Shown: piece by piece, positions 1 to 6,347 of the stretch
How positions within the stretch are numbered: the first letter of the stretch is position 1
Layout of the letters: each line of letters opens with the position of its first letter
NCBI GenBank assembly: GCA_963579995.1
Contig: CAUZIY010000160.1
Location: 1 to 7,080, forward strand
Length of the DNA stretch: 7,080 nt
From: UBA6626 sp963579995
Lineage (GTDB): Bacteria > Planctomycetota > Phycisphaerae > Phycisphaerales > Phycisphaeraceae
Direction: 5' to 3'
Program-made: the position numbers and the translations under genes
The notes under the pieces: generated by a model
Seen by the model: the letters and a program-made list of their open reading frames with translations, nothing else
Database searches by the model: none
What the model was told of the DNA's origin: nothing

Positions 1-413
1 AGATTGATTTGGATATCAATATCTGTCTCCTGGGCTTCAGGAGAAATAAGTTGCACCAAATGCTTGATCAGGTCTCCCAGGTGGTTGCGGGCATGGGTGC
101 GGCAAGTTGCCAGGATATTGGGTTGCCTGGACTGGTGCAGCAAGTTTGCCATTTGTAACATGGCGTGACTTACAGTTTCCAGTCTGTCAATTAGGGTTCT
201 TGGGACGGGTTTGGTGTCCTGATCGCGGATCTCCGGTTCCCTTAATTGGGACAGTATCAGTCCAATATGCCGTAAGCCGGCATCAACTAGATTTGCTAAT
301 TCGTGGGTTAGGGCATCCGGCAGTGGTTGCCCCTGCTTGGTGTATACCGCCTTTGTTCCCCCGGTTACCTCAGGTGACAATTGCGGCGACAGATTGTCGT
401 TCTGGTGCGACAT
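1..413 (-). CDS. Sensor histidine kinase-like protein (N-terminal part, runs off the left edge)
   Basis: This reading frame is open from an ATG at 413 to the window edge (137 codons seen); the rest of the protein lies outside. After a polar N-terminus with no signal peptide or membrane segment, residues 36-44 read THELANLVD, which resembles the H-box of histidine kinases (HELxNxL) with His37 as the candidate phospho-acceptor. Two helical stretches (about 32-60 and 72-95) would form the dimerisation hairpin. The segment LGDLIKHLVQLISPEAQE (about 112-129) resembles the link into an HATPase domain, which would follow beyond the edge. I infer a soluble cytoplasmic kinase, or a related ATPase, that receives its signal from a partner. 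The start was chosen because it is the only ATG after the in-frame stop at 440-438; no good ribosome binding site precedes it. It lies 99 bp after the GNAT-like gene on the same strand. Without the ATPase domain the assignment is tentative. Confidence 0.7.
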   Translation of the reverse strand, partial: MSHQNDNLSPQLSPEVTGGTKAVYTKQGQPLPDALTHELANLVDAGLRHIGLILSQLREPEIRDQDTKPVPRTLIDRLETVSHAMLQMANLLHQSRQPNILATCRTHARNHLGDLIKHLVQLISPEAQETDIDIQIN

Positions 414-512
414 CCATTGCGTTCCATCGTCAATTATTCATCACGTATTAAGTGTTTTGTTGCCTTCACGCAACGTTCATGACATGGCTGAGTGGGTACG
501 GCCCGGAATTGA

Positions 513-893
513 TTAATCGGAGTCAGACTGCCAGCGAACTGATTCCCAGAATGACTGGCGGACAGTTCCTGGGGTTGTGATCCTGCACTTGGTCATACCG
601 GTCGCCAGGAGCTTGAGCAGGGCTTTGTCAAGCATCATCTGCGCAAGCTTGGTTTCATCATCCCGGGTCGCAGTCAGTACGAAGTATTCAACAAAACGAC
701 CAACTTTGTTCCCGAGGATGGCACCGATAATCCTGCCCTGCTGTGACGCTACAATGCTCAAGTTACCTGGCCGATTCATAAGCAGGTTCAGATGATCCAA
801 GTCACCCTCAGCATGTCCATTGTCCAATAGCAGCGAACGGGCTTGCTCTTGATCACTGGCTCGAAATTCCCGTATCTCCAGGTCCATTGGCAT
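513..893 (-). CDS. Small GNAT-like acetyltransferase domain protein
   Basis: A 126-residue protein with the layout of a GNAT N-acyltransferase. IREFRASDQEQARSLL (7-22) is the usual first strand and helix, NLSIVASQQGRIIGAILGN (44-62) the central hairpin, a strand plus long helix follow at about 66-100, and FWESVRWQ (115-122) resembles the C-terminal F-Y-x-x-x-G-F region. Known GNATs transfer an acyl group from acyl-CoA to an amine; the substrate here cannot be told. The usual pyrophosphate-binding loop (R/Q-x-x-G-x-G/A) is not visible; the equivalent stretch reads TRDDETKLAQ. It may therefore be a diverged or inactive member. A longer frame begins at 926, but the start at 893 has a strong ribosome binding site. 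It lies 81 bp downstream of ileS with no terminator seen between, so it may share that transcript. The coding call is firm; the function is uncertain. Confidence 0.78.
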   Translation of the reverse strand: MPMDLEIREFRASDQEQARSLLLDNGHAEGDLDHLNLLMNRPGNLSIVASQQGRIIGAILGNKVGRFVEYFVLTATRDDETKLAQMMLDKALLKLLATGMTKCRITTPGTVRQSFWESVRWQSDSD

Positions 894-897
894 TGAT

Positions 898-904
898 CTC
901 CTCT
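898..904 (-). promoter_or_regulatory. Ribosome binding site of the GNAT-like gene
   Basis: The minus strand reads AGAGGAG followed by four bases and then the ATG at 893. This is the best Shine-Dalgarno match in the window. It decides the start of the GNAT-like gene against the upstream in-frame ATG at 926, which would add twelve residues that fit no part of the fold. Confidence 0.75.
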
Positions 905-974
905 GTCGATAGGATCGATGGCCCATTCATTAAATCGGCTAGATGTGACCTTGGATTTGTTTGTAATTAGTCCG

Positions 975-3812
975 CTATTCAATACCAACGGCCGCGGCGT
1001 CTCGGTCCGATAACCAGCCATCGTCACTGCGGAGTTTGACAGTTCCGTCACGCTTCCATGATCGATCGCAGCGAGGCTCGGATCTTAGATCACGGATGGT
1101 TGCCTGGGGAAACTCATCACGGAGTTCTAGCTGGCTGATCCCGCAGAGGTCGGCAAGATCAATTAGATCTAGACGAGCCAATTGTTCATCTGCTGCCAGC
1201 ACCAACGCACAGTCAAGCGGGTTGTCGATTCCCAACTGCTGGCGTGCGTCCTCAATGGATTTTAGCCAGTTATCACGATTGGCGAATACATGTTGCCATG
1301 CATCATCGATCCTGTATTCAGGTGGATCTGGTAACAGATGCAGGTGGACACTGTCCGAATCCGTACCGTGCAACGCCTGCCAGGCTTCTTCAGATGTGTG
1401 AGGTACAATGGCAGCGCACAGGCGAATCAACGCGTCGGTGATCGTATATATTGCAGTTTGTGTCCGCCTTCGTCGATGACTATCTACGCGGTCGCAATAG
1501 AGCCTATCTTTCACTGCCATGAGGTAAATAGCTGACATCGTTTCATTGCAGAAGTGAAATATAGCCTCCCTGGCCTTGCTGAAGACAAGTCCGTCGAAAT
1601 GTTGGCGGACGTTCAGGATCAATTCGGCCAGGGTGTCTAATGCCCATGCATCTACACTTGTGGCATCCGAGTCGGTGAACGTATGGCGGTGTTGCTCATG
1701 ATCATAGTCGGCAAGGTTGCCAAGCATGAAGCGAATTGTATTACGCAGTTTCCGATATTCATCACCCGCAACCTTGAAGAAGTCAATGTCAACTTTGATG
1801 TCATTGTCAGTATTGATCGAGGCAACCCACCAGCGGCAGACATCGGCTCCGAAATTTTCGAGAAGTTCATCAACATCTAATGCATTACCCAGTGATTTTG
1901 ACATCTTTCGGGAATCTTTATCAACCATAAACCCGTGCGTCAGGACGGTCCGAAAGGGACTTTCACCAGTGACACCTAAGGCGGGTAGCAACGAGAGTTG
2001 AAACCAGCCGCGATGTTGGTCTGATCCTTCCAGGTATAGATCCGCCGGGAATGAGTGTTGGCGTTGGCGAAGTACGGCATTCCACGATGAACCAGACTCA
2101 AACCAAACATCGAAAATGTCAGATGATTTGCGTAACTCAGTTGCCGGGTTGCTAAAAATAGCACGATGGTCCTCGGAAAGATCCGGATCAATCTTCGGGT
2201 CATAATCTGCCAGCAGGTCATCTGGAGTTGCCGAGAACCAATAATCAGATCCGTGTTGTCGCACTTTTGCGGCAACCGACCGGACGGATGCGGCTGTCAG
2301 CAGGGATGTTTCACTGTCAGATGCGAAGAATGCGGGGATGGGAAGTCCCCATGATCGCTGGCGGCTGAGGCACCAGTCCGGTCGTGATTCCAACATGCCA
2401 CGCATTCGGTTCTGTCCCCATTGTGGAATGAATCGGATCTGTGACTCGGTCGCATTTATTGCAGCTTGGCGCAAAGATTGGTCGCGGTTGGCAGTGGTAC
2501 TGTCAACCCGCATGAACCATTGTTCTGTTGCACGGAAAATGACCGGAGTTTTAGACCGCCAATCGTGGGGATAGCTGTGGGTAAAGGGATGATCAAAAAA
2601 CAAGTGACCAGACTGATTTAACTGGTCGATTACAAGTTTGTTGGCGGACCACACGTCAACGCCAACCAGCCATGGCGGCACGCTTTGATCAAAAGTGCCG
2701 TCATCCTGCACAGGACAGTAGACCTCAAGCCCCTCCTTGATCGCGGTCTGGTAATCTTCAAGCCCGTGTCCCGGCGCGGTATGTACCAATCCCGTTCCTT
2801 CTTCAAGCGTCACATAAGGGGCCAGGACCGTTTGCCCGGTGCGATCGATAAAGGGATGGCGGTAGACCAGTCCACATAATTGTGCGCCTTTGCAACTTCC
2901 CAGTTGTACAGGCTGGCCGTCAACTCGGTCAGAGCCAAGGGCACGATCGGCTAGTCCAGAAGCCACAATTACATTCAGTGAGCGGTTCTGATGATTTGCC
3001 TGGTATAAATCGTAATCAAGGGATTCGTGAACCGCGATCGCCAGGTTCGCCGGTAATGTCCATGGTGTGGTGGTCCAGATCATCAAATAAACAGGTTCAT
3101 CTTCTGGAGCAGCAAGGGCACCGGGTAATGAGTGATGATCCGTCAGTTCGAAAAGAACATAGACACTCGTGTCCTCTGTGTCCTCGTATTCAAGCTCTGC
3201 TTCAGCCAATGCCGTCTGGTTGGTAATTGACCAGTGTACGGGCTTAAGATCACGGTAGACCAGACCCTGTCCGACCAGATCCGCAAAGACTTCCAGTACC
3301 GCAGCTTCGTATTGTGGCGCCATTGTCAGATAGGGTTGCGCGTAGTCTGCAAGGGTAAGCAGCCGTTGCATTTGGCTGGCTTGGAGTTTGACGTATTTAC
3401 GAGCATCGTCCTGGCAGCGTTTTCGGATCTGTGGTGGCGCCATGTTTTTGGCTTTGTCACCAAGATTTTGCATGACCTTGTGTTCAATCGGCAATCCGTG
3501 GCAATCCCATCCGGGGATGTATGGGCAGTCGAAGCCAGCCATTGTCTTGGTGCGTACAACGAGATCTTTAAGGACCTTGTTGAGCAAATGTCCCAGATGG
3601 ATCTTTCCATTGGCATATGGCGGTCCGTCGTGAAAAACATATTTCGGTGCGCCAGATCGTGCTTTACGGATCCGTTCATAAAGGTTCTCTGACTGCCACT
3701 TTTTAAGTGTAGCCGGCTCATGCTGAACAAGCTGGGCCTTCATTGCAAAAGACGTTTTGGGTAGATTCAGCGTCTTTCTATAGCTTTTGGCGTTATTGGT
3801 GGTCTGGTTCAT
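975..3812 (-). CDS. ileS: Isoleucine--tRNA ligase (IleRS)
   Basis: A full-length cytoplasmic class I synthetase of 945 residues that charges tRNA-Ile. The N-terminus TLNLPKT (14-20) is typical of bacterial IleRS and supports the start at 3812. GPPYANGKIHLGH (63-75) carries the HIGH motif. WTTTPWTLPAN (246-256) and the GTGLVHTAPGHGLEDY block (339-354, with the probable editing Asp353) belong to the CP1 domain, which hydrolyses mischarged Val-tRNA. SRQRSWGLPIP (483-493), DIFDVWFESGSSW (565-577), LYLEGSDQHRGWF (592-604) and KMSKS (636-640) complete the catalytic core; the anticodon-binding helical domain follows. The C-terminal zinc knuckle is degenerate: with the CxxC-x16-CxxC spacing intact, the ligand positions hold Cys915, Ser918, Ser935 and Asp938. 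The Shine-Dalgarno is weak (GAGACA just upstream; AAGGA lies too far away). The gene is preceded by a terminator and a candidate attenuator, so expression is probably controlled by premature termination. Confidence 0.98.
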   Translation of the reverse strand: MNQTTNNAKSYRKTLNLPKTSFAMKAQLVQHEPATLKKWQSENLYERIRKARSGAPKYVFHDGPPYANGKIHLGHLLNKVLKDLVVRTKTMAGFDCPYIPGWDCHGLPIEHKVMQNLGDKAKNMAPPQIRKRCQDDARKYVKLQASQMQRLLTLADYAQPYLTMAPQYEAAVLEVFADLVGQGLVYRDLKPVHWSITNQTALAEAELEYEDTEDTSVYVLFELTDHHSLPGALAAPEDEPVYLMIWTTTPWTLPANLAIAVHESLDYDLYQANHQNRSLNVIVASGLADRALGSDRVDGQPVQLGSCKGAQLCGLVYRHPFIDRTGQTVLAPYVTLEEGTGLVHTAPGHGLEDYQTAIKEGLEVYCPVQDDGTFDQSVPPWLVGVDVWSANKLVIDQLNQSGHLFFDHPFTHSYPHDWRSKTPVIFRATEQWFMRVDSTTANRDQSLRQAAINATESQIRFIPQWGQNRMRGMLESRPDWCLSRQRSWGLPIPAFFASDSETSLLTAASVRSVAAKVRQHGSDYWFSATPDDLLADYDPKIDPDLSEDHRAIFSNPATELRKSSDIFDVWFESGSSWNAVLRQRQHSFPADLYLEGSDQHRGWFQLSLLPALGVTGESPFRTVLTHGFMVDKDSRKMSKSLGNALDVDELLENFGADVCRWWVASINTDNDIKVDIDFFKVAGDEYRKLRNTIRFMLGNLADYDHEQHRHTFTDSDATSVDAWALDTLAELILNVRQHFDGLVFSKAREAIFHFCNETMSAIYLMAVKDRLYCDRVDSHRRRRTQTAIYTITDALIRLCAAIVPHTSEEAWQALHGTDSDSVHLHLLPDPPEYRIDDAWQHVFANRDNWLKSIEDARQQLGIDNPLDCALVLAADEQLARLDLIDLADLCGISQLELRDEFPQATIRDLRSEPRCDRSWKRDGTVKLRSDDGWLSDRDAAAVGIE

Positions 3813-3853
3813 GTCTTGTCTCGATTCGGTTCCTTAGATCTACTCATCGCAAC

Positions 3854-3883
3854 AAAAAAAGCCCTGCCGGTGGGCAGGGCTTT
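3854..3883 (-). terminator. Rho-independent terminator (candidate attenuator terminator) before ileS
   Basis: On the minus strand an 8-bp GC-rich stem (GCCCTGCC with GGCAGGGC) and a 4-nt CACC loop, extended by three A-T pairs, is followed by seven T residues. It is oriented to stop transcription moving from hisS toward ileS and ends about 40 nt before the ileS start codon. It could simply end the hisS transcript. However, the only convincing promoter for ileS (3974-4002) lies upstream of it, and I see no good promoter between it and ileS. That makes it the terminator hairpin of an attenuator as well. Confidence 0.92.
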
Positions 3884-3895
3884 GAGTTCGTGGGA

Positions 3896-3964
3896 TCACA
3901 TCGGCCCTACCGGATCGTATGGGTAATGATGATGCCGACGGATTGCATGAAAATTAATGATCAT
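3896..3964 (-). CDS. Candidate leader peptide with Ile-Arg-Arg-His-His-His-Tyr run
   Basis: A 22-codon ORF starts with ATG at 3964 and stops with TGA at 3898-3896, 12 nt before the terminator stem. It begins Met-Ile-Ile and holds Ile8, Arg9, Arg10, His11-His13 and Tyr14; in all three Ile and four His are among 22 residues. It ends in a proline-rich stretch (Pro-Val-Gly-Pro-Met). I infer a regulatory peptide whose translation, rather than its product, matters. No Shine-Dalgarno precedes it, and the start codon lies about 10 nt after the -10 box, so translation would have to be leaderless or nearly so. It has no paralogue that I recognise. A chance ORF is the main alternative; the coincidence of the His run with the competing RNA arms argues against chance. 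Confidence 0.5.
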   Translation of the reverse strand: MIINFHAIRRHHHYPYDPVGPM

Positions 3965-3965
3965 T
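3956..3965. repeat. Perfect 10-bp palindrome at the predicted transcription start
   Basis: AATGATCATT is a perfect dyad with no central spacer. It covers the predicted start point and the first codons of the leader ORF, just downstream of the TATAAT box. That position would suit a repressor site, but palindromes of this length occur by chance and no regulator is encoded nearby, so function is a guess. Confidence 0.3.
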
Positions 3966-3973
3966 CGGTCATG

Positions 3974-4002
3974 ATTATACCGGTTTTACCGATGTATGCC
4001 AG
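3974..4002 (-). promoter_or_regulatory. Sigma-70-type promoter for the ileS leader
   Basis: The minus strand has CTGGCA (4002-3997; four of six matches to TTGACA), a 17-bp spacer and a perfect TATAAT (3979-3974). Transcription would start near 3967-3964, giving an RNA leader of about 150 nt ahead of ileS. The spacer contains the small inverted repeat CGGT-AAA-ACCG abutting the -10 box. It is the best promoter match I found on either strand. Transcripts from hisS could also run into the leader. Confidence 0.6.
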
Positions 4003-4083
4003 AGTTTGGCTCCGGGGTGAAGGGGGAGACGGCGAGGGTTATGCCCGTTTTTCCGGGGGCAATAGGTCCGGTTGGGCCAGCCT

Positions 4084-5391
4084 TCACCCTGTGCTGTTGG
4101 CCTGCAGCAGATCAGGGAGTTGGCTGGCATTGACTTGGGATTGGGTTCCGCTGTCAAGGTCTTTGAGGTTTACCACGTTTTGTTGAATTTGTTCGTTGAT
4201 AATCACGGCATAACGGGCATGGGCGGCATCGGCTTCCTTAAGCAGCTTGCCCATATTCCGGGTCGACTTGTAGCTGAATCGAATGTGCAGCCCCTGTTTG
4301 CGTAGTTGTCCGGCCAACTGGGTCACGTGCCCAGCCATGTCGGTGCCCTCGGCAATGATGAATGCATGAGGTCGCGGGCTGACATCTTCAGGTTTCAGCC
4401 CTTTGTCTGCCAGCACGAGCGAGATGACAACATCACCCATGCCGAAGCCGACGGCTGACATCCTGGGGCCACCAAACAGATCGATAAGGTTGTCATAACG
4501 TCCGCCACCGGCAATCGCTCGTTCAGCACCGCTGGTTTCATGGATTTCAAACACCGTGCCGGTGTAATATGCAAACCCGCGCACGATGCCAAGGTCGTAT
4601 TCACACCATGGCGCAATACCAAAAGCCGTCAATTTCTCATCCAGATCCTCAAGGTCTTCAAGATCTTCTTTGATACCGATCTGTTGTCGCAACAGGTGTA
4701 ACTGCCCCGCAGCATATTTCATGCGGCATGTCTGATCGAAGCGATCCAGTCGATCCCCATCCAGTCCCAGTTCAACAGCTCCTTGACTAAATGCTTGGGC
4801 ATCGATCTTGTCTCGCTTGTCAAGTAGTTCAAATGCGTTCACCATCTTATCGTCGGCGACTCCCAGTTTCCTCAGTATATGGCCGATGGTTTGGCGGTGA
4901 CTGATCTTGACACGAACGTGTTCTGGGCGAAGGCCAAGTTCCTGCATGAGGTCGACGGCGGCAAAGATCGCTTCGGCGTCAGCGGTCATTGAATCGAGGC
5001 CGATAATATCCAGGTTCCACTGCCAATGTTCACGAAGTCGCCCACGTTGGGGCCGCTCTGCGCGGCAGACGTTGGGAATCGAAAACCACTTGATAGGCTT
5101 GGGTAGGGTGTTCGCCTGTTCGGCAACCATTCTTGCTAGGGTTGGCGTGAACTCAGGGCGTATTGCGAATTGTTCGTCTTCAGTTTCCGGGTGCCGCACA
5201 CGAAATGCCTGGCCGACCATTTCTCCGCCACTTTTGACCTGATAAAGATCGAGCAACTCGATGACCGGTCCGTCGATTTGCTCGAATCCATTTCGAATGG
5301 ATACCCGCCGCCAGGCATCAAACAGAAAATTCTGCCACGCCATCTGTTTGGGGTAAAAGTCTCTGGTGCCTTTCGGTGCTTGAAATTTCAT
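4084..5391 (-). CDS. hisS: Histidine--tRNA ligase (HisRS)
   Basis: A class II synthetase of 435 residues that charges tRNA-His in the cytoplasm. FQAPKGTRDFYP (3-14) is the family N-terminus, and RNGFEQIDGPVIE (33-45) matches motif 1. RPEFTP (78-83) and CRAERPQRGRLREHW (109-123) form the motif 2 region. GIVRGFAYYTGTVFE (268-282) is the HisRS-specific HisA motif with the catalytic arginine, and AIAGGGRYDNL (292-302) is the HisB motif. Motif 3 reads GFGMGDV (315-321), lacking the usual Glu-Arg. The C-terminal anticodon-binding domain starts near 341 (PRPHAFIIAEG). The intact HisA motif separates it from HisZ, the non-catalytic ATP-phosphoribosyltransferase subunit. An in-frame GTG two codons upstream (5397) is an alternative start; neither has a good ribosome binding site and ATG was preferred. 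It lies 51 bp downstream of a methyltransferase gene with no obvious promoter between, so the two are probably co-transcribed. Confidence 0.97.
   Translation of the reverse strand: MKFQAPKGTRDFYPKQMAWQNFLFDAWRRVSIRNGFEQIDGPVIELLDLYQVKSGGEMVGQAFRVRHPETEDEQFAIRPEFTPTLARMVAEQANTLPKPIKWFSIPNVCRAERPQRGRLREHWQWNLDIIGLDSMTADAEAIFAAVDLMQELGLRPEHVRVKISHRQTIGHILRKLGVADDKMVNAFELLDKRDKIDAQAFSQGAVELGLDGDRLDRFDQTCRMKYAAGQLHLLRQQIGIKEDLEDLEDLDEKLTAFGIAPWCEYDLGIVRGFAYYTGTVFEIHETSGAERAIAGGGRYDNLIDLFGGPRMSAVGFGMGDVVISLVLADKGLKPEDVSPRPHAFIIAEGTDMAGHVTQLAGQLRKQGLHIRFSYKSTRNMGKLLKEADAAHARYAVIINEQIQQNVVNLKDLDSGTQSQVNASQLPDLLQANSTG
4642..4668 (-). repeat. hisS: Three tandem Glu-Asp-Leu codon triplets inside hisS
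   Basis: Three 9-bp units, each encoding Glu-Asp-Leu with synonymous differences, lie in the insertion region of HisRS just before the HisA motif, followed by an Asp-Glu-Lys. It is an acidic, probably surface-exposed helical segment. The third-position differences show it is not a recent slippage product. Confidence 0.7.
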
Positions 5392-5442
5392 TGTCACTTG
5401 GCGCCGTTTTGCGTCGGTTTTGTGGTATTGGTGTATCGCAAG

Positions 5443-6270
5443 CTATTTACGCGCCACCACATAGCAGATCCACGCCGGTTCACTGGGCGCATGATTGCGT
5501 ACACGGAACACATCGTTTCCCTCGCCTGTGTCTGGATCAGTTCCTTCCCAGTACACGTCAACATGCTTGAAGCCGGTTTCAAGTAATATTTCCCGGACCT
5601 CGGGTAGTGTCCAGAATCGCCAATCATAGCGGAAGGCCTTGGGGAGCTCGCTGCCATCGGGAAACTTGAAATGAATGAAAAAGGTGCAGTCATGGGTGAT
5701 TGGGTCAAATCGTGCCTGGTCCCAGATATAGGTGAAGTCTTCGTGTTCAGTTTCGTCGTGGCGGTCCTCCTCGATGGATTCGGATCCTCCCATCATGTCG
5801 AGCACAAGGATACCTTGTCGACGAAGGTTCTTGTGGGCTGCTGAAAAGTAGCGTGCCAGTTCGTCACGTGTTTTGAAGATCCAGAAGGAGAAATTCTGGG
5901 CCGCCAGCACGTCTGCCCGGCGACCTTGGTTGCCGCGTACATCAGCCTGAAGCAACTCAATGCGGGTGCGTTCAGCTGGTTTAAGCTTGTCGAGGTTGTG
6001 CTTGATCCCCCAAGCCAGAGGTTCAGGGTCAAGATCTACGCCGATTGCATGGCGATTTGGTCGTCCCTTGACCCACTGGCAACATACGGTAAAGGTGCCG
6101 CAAAAGTCTTCCCTCAGGATACTGGCTGGTCGGCCGTAGGCCTTGCGAAAGACGCGGTCGAAGAATGGCACCTCGTGTTCGGGGGCCTGTACTGCTTGCA
6201 GGTAGAGGTCGTATCGGTCGGCACAGCTAGCCTTGGTGCCACGTTTCTTTTTCTTGTATTTGCGGGCCAT
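5443..6270 (-). CDS. Class I SAM-dependent methyltransferase, substrate unknown
   Basis: A protein of 275 residues from the chosen ATG. It opens with a very basic stretch (MARKYKKKKRGTK) that could contact nucleic acid or a ribosome. The Rossmann-type methyltransferase core follows: motif I LREDFCGTFTV (52-62), the acidic end of strand 2 GVDLDPEP (77-84), ADV (109-111) for motif III, a motif IV-like segment near 120-138 (DVLAAQNFSFWIFKTRDEL) and GILVLDMMGG (153-162). The C-terminal half contains an antiparallel region rich in aromatic residues (FTYIWDQARFDP, WRFWTLPEVREIL). An earlier in-frame ATG at 6288 would add six residues; I prefer 6270 because the basic start looks natural and leaves room for a promoter. 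It is divergent from rsmD and 51 bp ahead of hisS. The target could be tRNA, rRNA, protein or a small molecule, and the sequence does not decide. Confidence 0.88.
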   Translation of the reverse strand: MARKYKKKKRGTKASCADRYDLYLQAVQAPEHEVPFFDRVFRKAYGRPASILREDFCGTFTVCCQWVKGRPNRHAIGVDLDPEPLAWGIKHNLDKLKPAERTRIELLQADVRGNQGRRADVLAAQNFSFWIFKTRDELARYFSAAHKNLRRQGILVLDMMGGSESIEEDRHDETEHEDFTYIWDQARFDPITHDCTFFIHFKFPDGSELPKAFRYDWRFWTLPEVREILLETGFKHVDVYWEGTDPDTGEGNDVFRVRNHAPSEPAWICYVVARK

Positions 6271-6347
6271 TTTGCCAATGTACAGCATGCATCTGTATCG
6301 AGCCAGCGAGCCTTTGCAATTGTCCGTGGTGATGGTTCAATACACCA

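Larger units (their letters stand above)
3854..3967 (-). promoter_or_regulatory. Candidate leader-peptide transcription attenuator of ileS
   Basis: This is the transcribed leader from the predicted start to the terminator U-tract. Three pairings can be drawn by hand. (1) Anti-antiterminator: CGTCGGC (3940-3934) with GCCGATG (3905-3899), 7 bp with one G-U, plus an inner stem TTACC (3926-3922) with GGTAG (3911-3907). (2) Antiterminator: GGTAGGGC (3911-3904) with GCCCTGCC (3880-3873), 8 bp with one G-U. (3) Terminator: GCCCTGCC with GGCAGGGC (3868-3861). Pairing 2 excludes both 1 and 3. The His codons of the leader ORF (3934-3926) sit inside hairpin 1. A ribosome stalled there would break hairpin 1, leave GGTAGGGC free and favour read-through. 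A ribosome reaching the stop at 3896 would cover GGTAGGGC and allow termination. The layout matches enterobacterial trp and his attenuators. The pairings are seen in the sequence; the regulation is inferred. Confidence 0.62.

Noticed and set aside
107..451. Plus-strand ORF of 114 codons
   Set aside because: It lies opposite the kinase-like frame, which shows H-box-like and helical patterns. The plus-strand product has no recognisable motif and no ribosome binding site.
459..474. Hairpin GTTGC/GCAAC between the GNAT-like and kinase-like genes
   Set aside because: A 5-bp stem with no U-tract on either strand is not a convincing terminator.
788..1051. Minus-strand ORF overlapping the ends of ileS and the GNAT-like gene
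   Set aside because: It is out of frame with two well-supported genes over most of its length and its product has no recognisable family character.
3813..3853. Promoter for ileS between the terminator and the start codon
   Set aside because: The best candidate (TTGCGA, 17-bp spacer, CCGAAT) has a very poor -10 box, so I do not call it. If experimentally found, it would weaken the attenuator model.
3813..4083. T-box riboswitch before ileS
   Set aside because: I looked on the minus strand for the T-box antiterminator consensus (GGGTGGNACCGCG or close variants) and a plausible Stem I and found neither. The leader from the predicted promoter is also short for a T-box.
3975..4157. 60-codon minus-strand ORF overlapping the 3' end of hisS
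   Set aside because: It overlaps hisS in another frame, ends within the candidate ileS promoter and shows no recognisable features.
4084..5391. hisZ instead of hisS
   Set aside because: HisZ usually has a degenerate HisA motif and lacks the C-terminal anticodon-binding domain. Here RGFAYYTGTVFE and the C-terminal domain are both present.
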